Of a stretch of 64,000 nt of DNA, positions 60,637 through 64,000 are shown in pieces. This stretch comes from Candidatus Moranbacteria bacterium UBA2282 (GTDB lineage Bacteria; Patescibacteriota; Minisyncoccia; Moranbacterales; UBA2206). The stretch is from positions 24,798-88,797 of the forward strand of contig DDWQ01000003.1 of the NCBI GenBank assembly GCA_002345745.1, written 5' to 3'. A model generated the notes under the pieces. It had not been told where the DNA came from. It was given only the letters and a program-made list of their open reading frames with translations, and did not search any database. The stretch's first letter is position 1. Every line of letters begins with the position of its first letter. The translations under genes and the position numbers were made by a program.

Positions 60637-60649
60637 ACTAGTATTGGTT

Positions 60650-60925
60650 ATGGATATAACAAAGAAAATTGAAGAAATACGAAATAAACCTGAACACATC
60701 CGTTTGCGCTATGTGTGGTTTTTTGTTTTTTTGAGTATGATCTTAATATTGTTTGTGTGGTTTTTTTCTATGAAAATGCAAATGATGCAGTTTAATGGAT
60801 CAGATAGCAATATAAAAGCAGATTTTGGTGCAACCATAAATGATTTTAATAAACAAACTGAAACATTAAAAAATACGGCAGATAATACAAAGAAGTCATT
60901 ACTGGATGAAGCAATTACTAAATAG
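60650..60925 (+). CDS. Small single-pass membrane protein
   Basis: 91 residues from ATG 60650; a TTG two codons earlier is possible but less likely. One membrane helix (about 22-43, YVWFFVFLSMILILFVWFFSM) is followed by a short extracytoplasmic tail of polar residues. Lies upstream of gyrA with an 86-base gap. No family recognised. Confidence 0.6.
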   Translation: MDITKKIEEIRNKPEHIRLRYVWFFVFLSMILILFVWFFSMKMQMMQFNGSDSNIKADFGATINDFNKQTETLKNTADNTKKSLLDEAITK

Positions 60926-61011
60926 TCAAAACTAATAAATAATTTTTTACTTCACTGGTTAGTCCATTGTTTAATGATGGAGATAAGCGTGAAGAAGATT
61001 ACATAACATAA

Positions 61012-63444
61012 ATGGAAATAGGAAATATCAGATCAAGGGAAATAACCGAAGAAATGTCGCAATCATATTTGGATTACGCGATGAGTGTTATTGTTGCTCG
61101 AGCTTTACCAGATGTGCGCGATGGTTTGAAACCAGTGCATCGCAGAATTCTCTATTCAATGTGGAATACGGGATTGCGTTCAACAGCTAAATTTAGAAAA
61201 TCTGCTACTGTAGTTGGAGAAGTGTTGGGAAAATTTCATCCGCATGGTGATGTAGCTGTTTACGATTCAATGGTACGTATGGCACAGGATTTTTCTTTAC
61301 GCTATCCAATGGTTCGAGGTCAAGGAAACTTTGGTTCAATGGACGGAGATAGCCCAGCCGCCTATCGTTATACAGAAGCTAAGCTTTCTGCGATGGCGGA
61401 AGAGATGTTGACTGATATTGAAAAAAATACGGTGGATTTTGTGCCGAACTTTGACGGACAACACAAAGAACCGACTGTTTTGCCAGCGAATCTTCCGCAA
61501 CTGCTTTTGAATGGCAGTATGGGTATTGCGGTTGGTATGGCAACTAATGTTCCCCCACATAATTTGAGCGAACTGATTGATGGTATTAGTCATTTGATTG
61601 ATAATCCAAAGGCTACGGTGGAAGATTTAGCCGAATTTGTGCAAGGACCGGACTTTCCAACTGGTGGAATTATTTATAATAAAAAAGATATTCTAGAGGC
61701 ATATAAGACTGGTCGAGGTAAGATTTTGACTCGTGCTAAGGCTGATATTGTAGAATCAAAAGCTGGAGCTTTTCAAATCATCATCACTGAAATGACTTAT
61801 GCTACTAACAAGGCCACAATGATTGAGCGGATGGCTGATTTAGTGCATGAAGGAAAGATTGTTGGCATTCGAGATATTCGTGATGAGTCTGATAAAGATG
61901 GTGTGCGCTTGGTAATTGATTTGAAAAAGGACGCTTATCCGCAAAAGGTTTTAAATAAATTATATGCACTAACTGATTTGCAAAAAAACTTTGGTGTAAA
62001 TATGTTGGCTTTGGTGGATGGTATTGAACCAACCGTTCTAAATCTCAAAGCTATCTTGGAATATTATATTGTGCATAGAAAAATTGTTGTAACTCGTAAA
62101 ACGCAATTTGAGTTAGATAAAGCTAGAGATCGTGCACATATTTTGGAGGGCTTGAAAATTGCGTTGGATCATATTGACGCAGTTATCGAAACTATCCGAA
62201 AATCTCAAACCAAAGAAATTGCCCACGCCAATTTAATGAAAAAATTTAAACTTTCTGATAGACAAGCGACAGCAATTTTGGAAATGCGGTTGCAAACATT
62301 GGCTGGCATGGAAAGAGCGAAGATTGAAGACGAATTGAAAGAAAAGTTGGCACTCATTAAAGAATTAGAAGCTATTTTAAAGAGTGAAACGAAGATTTTA
62401 GGAATTGTAAAAGATGAATTGCTTCGTGTGAAAGAAAAATTTGGCGATGAGCGTAGAACTAAAATTATAAAATCTGGCGTAGGAGAATTCAAGCAAGAAG
62501 ATCTAATTCCCAATGATGAAGCTATCATTACAATTACGGAACAAGGCTACATCAAAAGAATGGACCCGACTGTCTATAAAGTTCAAAAGAGAGGTGGCAA
62601 AGGTGTGATTGGCGCAGTGACTAAAGAAGAAGATGGAATTAAAAAAGTATTAGCTGTGATGGCACACGATGATCTGTTGTTCTTTACTGATAGTGGCAAG
62701 GTTTTTCAAACTAAAGCATATGAGATTCCCCCATCATCACGCATCGCCAAAGGTCAATCAGTTGTAAATTTCTTGCAACTTTCGCAGGAAGAAACCGTAA
62801 CTGCTATAATCCCATTTAGTAAAGAAGACAATTACAAATATCTGCTTATGACAACAGAAATGGGAACAGTGAAAAAGACGCCTTTGACAGACTTCGATAA
62901 TGTTAGACGTTCAGGACTCATTGCAATTAATTTAACGAAAGGTGATACTTTGAAATGGGTCGAAGCTACTACAGGTGAAGATGAAATCATCGTTACCACT
63001 TCCAAAGGACAAGCTATTCACTTCAAAGAAAAAGACGTGCGCGCGATGGGCCGAAGTGCAACTGGTGTACGGGGAATAAAATTAAGGGCTGGTGATAAAG
63101 TTGTTGGGATGGACGCGGTTTTTAAAAATCAAAAAGGCAATCAACTATTGATTATTACAGAAAATGGTTATGGCAAAAGATCAGACTTGAAAGCATATAA
63201 AATTCAAAAGCGTGGTGGCTCTGGAATAAAGACAGCTAATGTGACTAGTAAGACGGGCACAGTTGTCGGAGCAAATATTGTTAACATAGATGAAATGGAA
63301 GAAGATTTAATTCTTAGTTCAGAAAAAGGTCAGATTATCAGAATTCCACTAAAGAGCGTGCCAACTCTTGGTCGAGCTACGCAAGGTGTGCGCGTGATGC
63401 GACCGTCAGCTGGTGACAAAGTTTCAGCGACGACAGTGTTATAG
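61012..63444 (+). CDS. gyrA: DNA gyrase subunit A
   Basis: 810 residues. Breakage-reunion domain with catalytic Y120 in AAYRYTEAKLS, the conserved GLKPVHRRILYSM and KFHPHGDVAVYDSMVRMAQDFS. The C-terminal beta-pinwheel has the GyrA-box equivalent QKRGGKG (near residue 523), a repeat QKRGGSG (near 733), and terminal GRATQGVRVMR. The GyrA box separates gyrase from topoisomerase IV. gyrB is not in the window. Confidence 0.97.
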   Translation: MEIGNIRSREITEEMSQSYLDYAMSVIVARALPDVRDGLKPVHRRILYSMWNTGLRSTAKFRKSATVVGEVLGKFHPHGDVAVYDSMVRMAQDFSLRYPMVRGQGNFGSMDGDSPAAYRYTEAKLSAMAEEMLTDIEKNTVDFVPNFDGQHKEPTVLPANLPQLLLNGSMGIAVGMATNVPPHNLSELIDGISHLIDNPKATVEDLAEFVQGPDFPTGGIIYNKKDILEAYKTGRGKILTRAKADIVESKAGAFQIIITEMTYATNKATMIERMADLVHEGKIVGIRDIRDESDKDGVRLVIDLKKDAYPQKVLNKLYALTDLQKNFGVNMLALVDGIEPTVLNLKAILEYYIVHRKIVVTRKTQFELDKARDRAHILEGLKIALDHIDAVIETIRKSQTKEIAHANLMKKFKLSDRQATAILEMRLQTLAGMERAKIEDELKEKLALIKELEAILKSETKILGIVKDELLRVKEKFGDERRTKIIKSGVGEFKQEDLIPNDEAIITITEQGYIKRMDPTVYKVQKRGGKGVIGAVTKEEDGIKKVLAVMAHDDLLFFTDSGKVFQTKAYEIPPSSRIAKGQSVVNFLQLSQEETVTAIIPFSKEDNYKYLLMTTEMGTVKKTPLTDFDNVRRSGLIAINLTKGDTLKWVEATTGEDEIIVTTSKGQAIHFKEKDVRAMGRSATGVRGIKLRAGDKVVGMDAVFKNQKGNQLLIITENGYGKRSDLKAYKIQKRGGSGIKTANVTSKTGTVVGANIVNIDEMEEDLILSSEKGQIIRIPLKSVPTLGRATQGVRVMRPSAGDKVSATTVL

Positions 63445-63467
63445 AAAATATTTCTAAAATAAAAAAG

Positions 63468-63492
63468 ACGAGCGGTGACGCTCGTTTTTTTC
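63468..63492 (+). terminator. Intrinsic terminator of gyrA
   Basis: ACGAGCG - GTGA - CGCTCGT followed by a run of T residues, 23 bases after gyrA. Confidence 0.88.
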
Positions 63493-63662
63493 TTGACACA
63501 AAAAAGATATTAAATTAATATTCTCTCCCAGTATTTCTTTAAAATCTATAAAATTAGCATCATTTTGAGCCTATAAATACTGGCTTATATTGACCTAAAA
63601 AACACGACGTCAGATTTTGACCTAGGGTGGGTTTTTGTTTGTTTTGATGGATAGAAGTATGT

Positions 63663-63778
63663 TGATTGTTTGTTATTTTCTTTGAAAATAAAATACAGCG
63701 CTAATTTTTTCTAACATAAAAAACAGAATGCCCATTTTTCTTTGACAGTAAAGTGCAGTGCTAGTTTTTTCTGAAGGG
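63663..63778 (-). repeat. Partial copy of the 48.9-49.45 kb repeat with a 60-base tandem duplication
   Basis: Read on the minus strand, it aligns over about 85 bases with 49351-49440: CTTT(A/G)CTGTCAAAGAAAA, then T/ATGG...CTGT...AGAAAAA, ATTAGCGCT...ATTT(T/C)CAAAGAAAAT. Within it TTTCTTTG...GCTA/AATTTTTTCT recurs with a 60-base period (near 63680 and 63740). The remaining 63493-63662 stretch is AT-rich and holds no gene. Confidence 0.7.
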
Positions 63779-63809
63779 AAAAGAATGTCGTATTATAAAA
63801 TAAAAGATG

Positions 63810-64000
63810 CTATTTGTCAATATCTCGCCTATTCGAGCCTACTATTAAGCCAAAAATAAGCCAGAGCATTATTTGCCCTTGTTGAATATCCCATAAGTAG
63901 TGGTCAAAAAGCATAATAAATAAGAAACCTAATAATAGGCCTTTGAATATTTTTTGCATGCTTAATACATCTGACAATGTTCCACCCGCCTCGACTCGTG
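63810..64000 (-). CDS. C-terminal end of a membrane protein, possibly an O-antigen ligase-like protein
   Basis: A frame enters from the right edge and ends at TAG 63810-63812, about 63 residues visible. It contains two hydrophobic stretches (GLLLGFLFIMLFDHYLW and MLWLIFGLIVG) and the tail GSNRRDIDK. The D-H-Y-x-W-x-x-Q-Q-G-Q sequence recalls the C-terminal region of Wzy-type (O-antigen ligase) proteins. The start lies outside the window, so the family call is tentative. Confidence 0.6.
   Translation of the reverse strand, partial: RVEAGGTLSDVLSMQKIFKGLLLGFLFIMLFDHYLWDIQQGQIMLWLIFGLIVGSNRRDIDK

Noticed and set aside
63985..64000. Match of CACGAGTCGAG to 49256 on the other strand at the window end
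   Set aside because: An 11-base identity inside a coding frame at the edge; could be chance and cannot be extended without flanking sequence.

Overview
The window looks like a chromosomal segment of a Patescibacteria (Candidate Phyla Radiation) bacterium, probably of the Parcubacteria branch. This is inferred from low GC, compact genes with few recognisable Shine-Dalgarno sites, a VirB4/PrgI/VirB6-type secretion cluster without the usual core-complex genes, and many genes that are shorter or more divergent than their family norm. No rRNA or species marker is present, so a finer placement is not possible. The window almost certainly includes the replication origin region: dnaA-dnaN run leftward and rpmH-rnpA-yidC-jag run rightward from around 12.3 kb, with DnaA boxes on both sides of dnaA.

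Layout. 0-6.7 kb (+): end of yebC, ruvC, a 7TM protein, an ATP-grasp ligase fused to a retropepsin-like domain, a second ATP-grasp ligase, and a class A penicillin-binding protein. 6.8-9.4 kb (-): DUF721/DciA-like protein, thioredoxin reductase, thioredoxin and a CsoR/CstR-type repressor with a clear operator-promoter overlap, then a PEBP-family protein. 9.5-14.3 kb: dnaN, dnaA, oriC region, rpmH, rnpA, yidC, jag. 14.4-19.9 kb (+): a surface polysaccharide locus (flippase, two glycosyltransferases, two O-antigen ligase/polymerase-like proteins). 19.9-35.4 kb (-): a twelve-gene block built around PrgI, a VirB4 split over two genes, VirB6/TrbL, and a VirB2-like pilin apparently fused to a lytic-transglycosylase-like domain, with several large secreted proteins of unknown function. 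This is the strongest candidate for an undescribed system. 35.5-48.8 kb: UbiA-like prenyltransferase, rsmA, a G5/DPBB cell-wall protein, comM, lspA, dksA-like, yraN, a hairpin-dense noncoding stretch, pnp, a HepT-MntA toxin-antitoxin pair, a NYN nuclease and rpsO. 49-64 kb: UvrD/PcrA helicase, LysM-CHAP hydrolase, tyrosine recombinase, two tRNAs, ftsH, tilS, cmk-like, rpsA, an MBL-fold protein, gyrA, and the end of a membrane protein cut by the window edge.

A second theme is palindromic repeat DNA. Short inverted-repeat elements interrupt rsmA, lspA and uvrD/pcrA in frame, related sequences lie between trxA and trxB and upstream of the csoR-like gene, and two larger inverted-repeat elements lie near hepT and upstream of uvrD. 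Three noncoding stretches look like structured RNAs: 42.0-42.55 kb, 46.08-46.23 kb (arms whose mismatches are mostly G-U compatible on the + strand), and a promoter-to-terminator unit upstream of rpsA at 59.67-59.83 kb. Functional calls rest on motif recognition by eye; no database or folding program was run.
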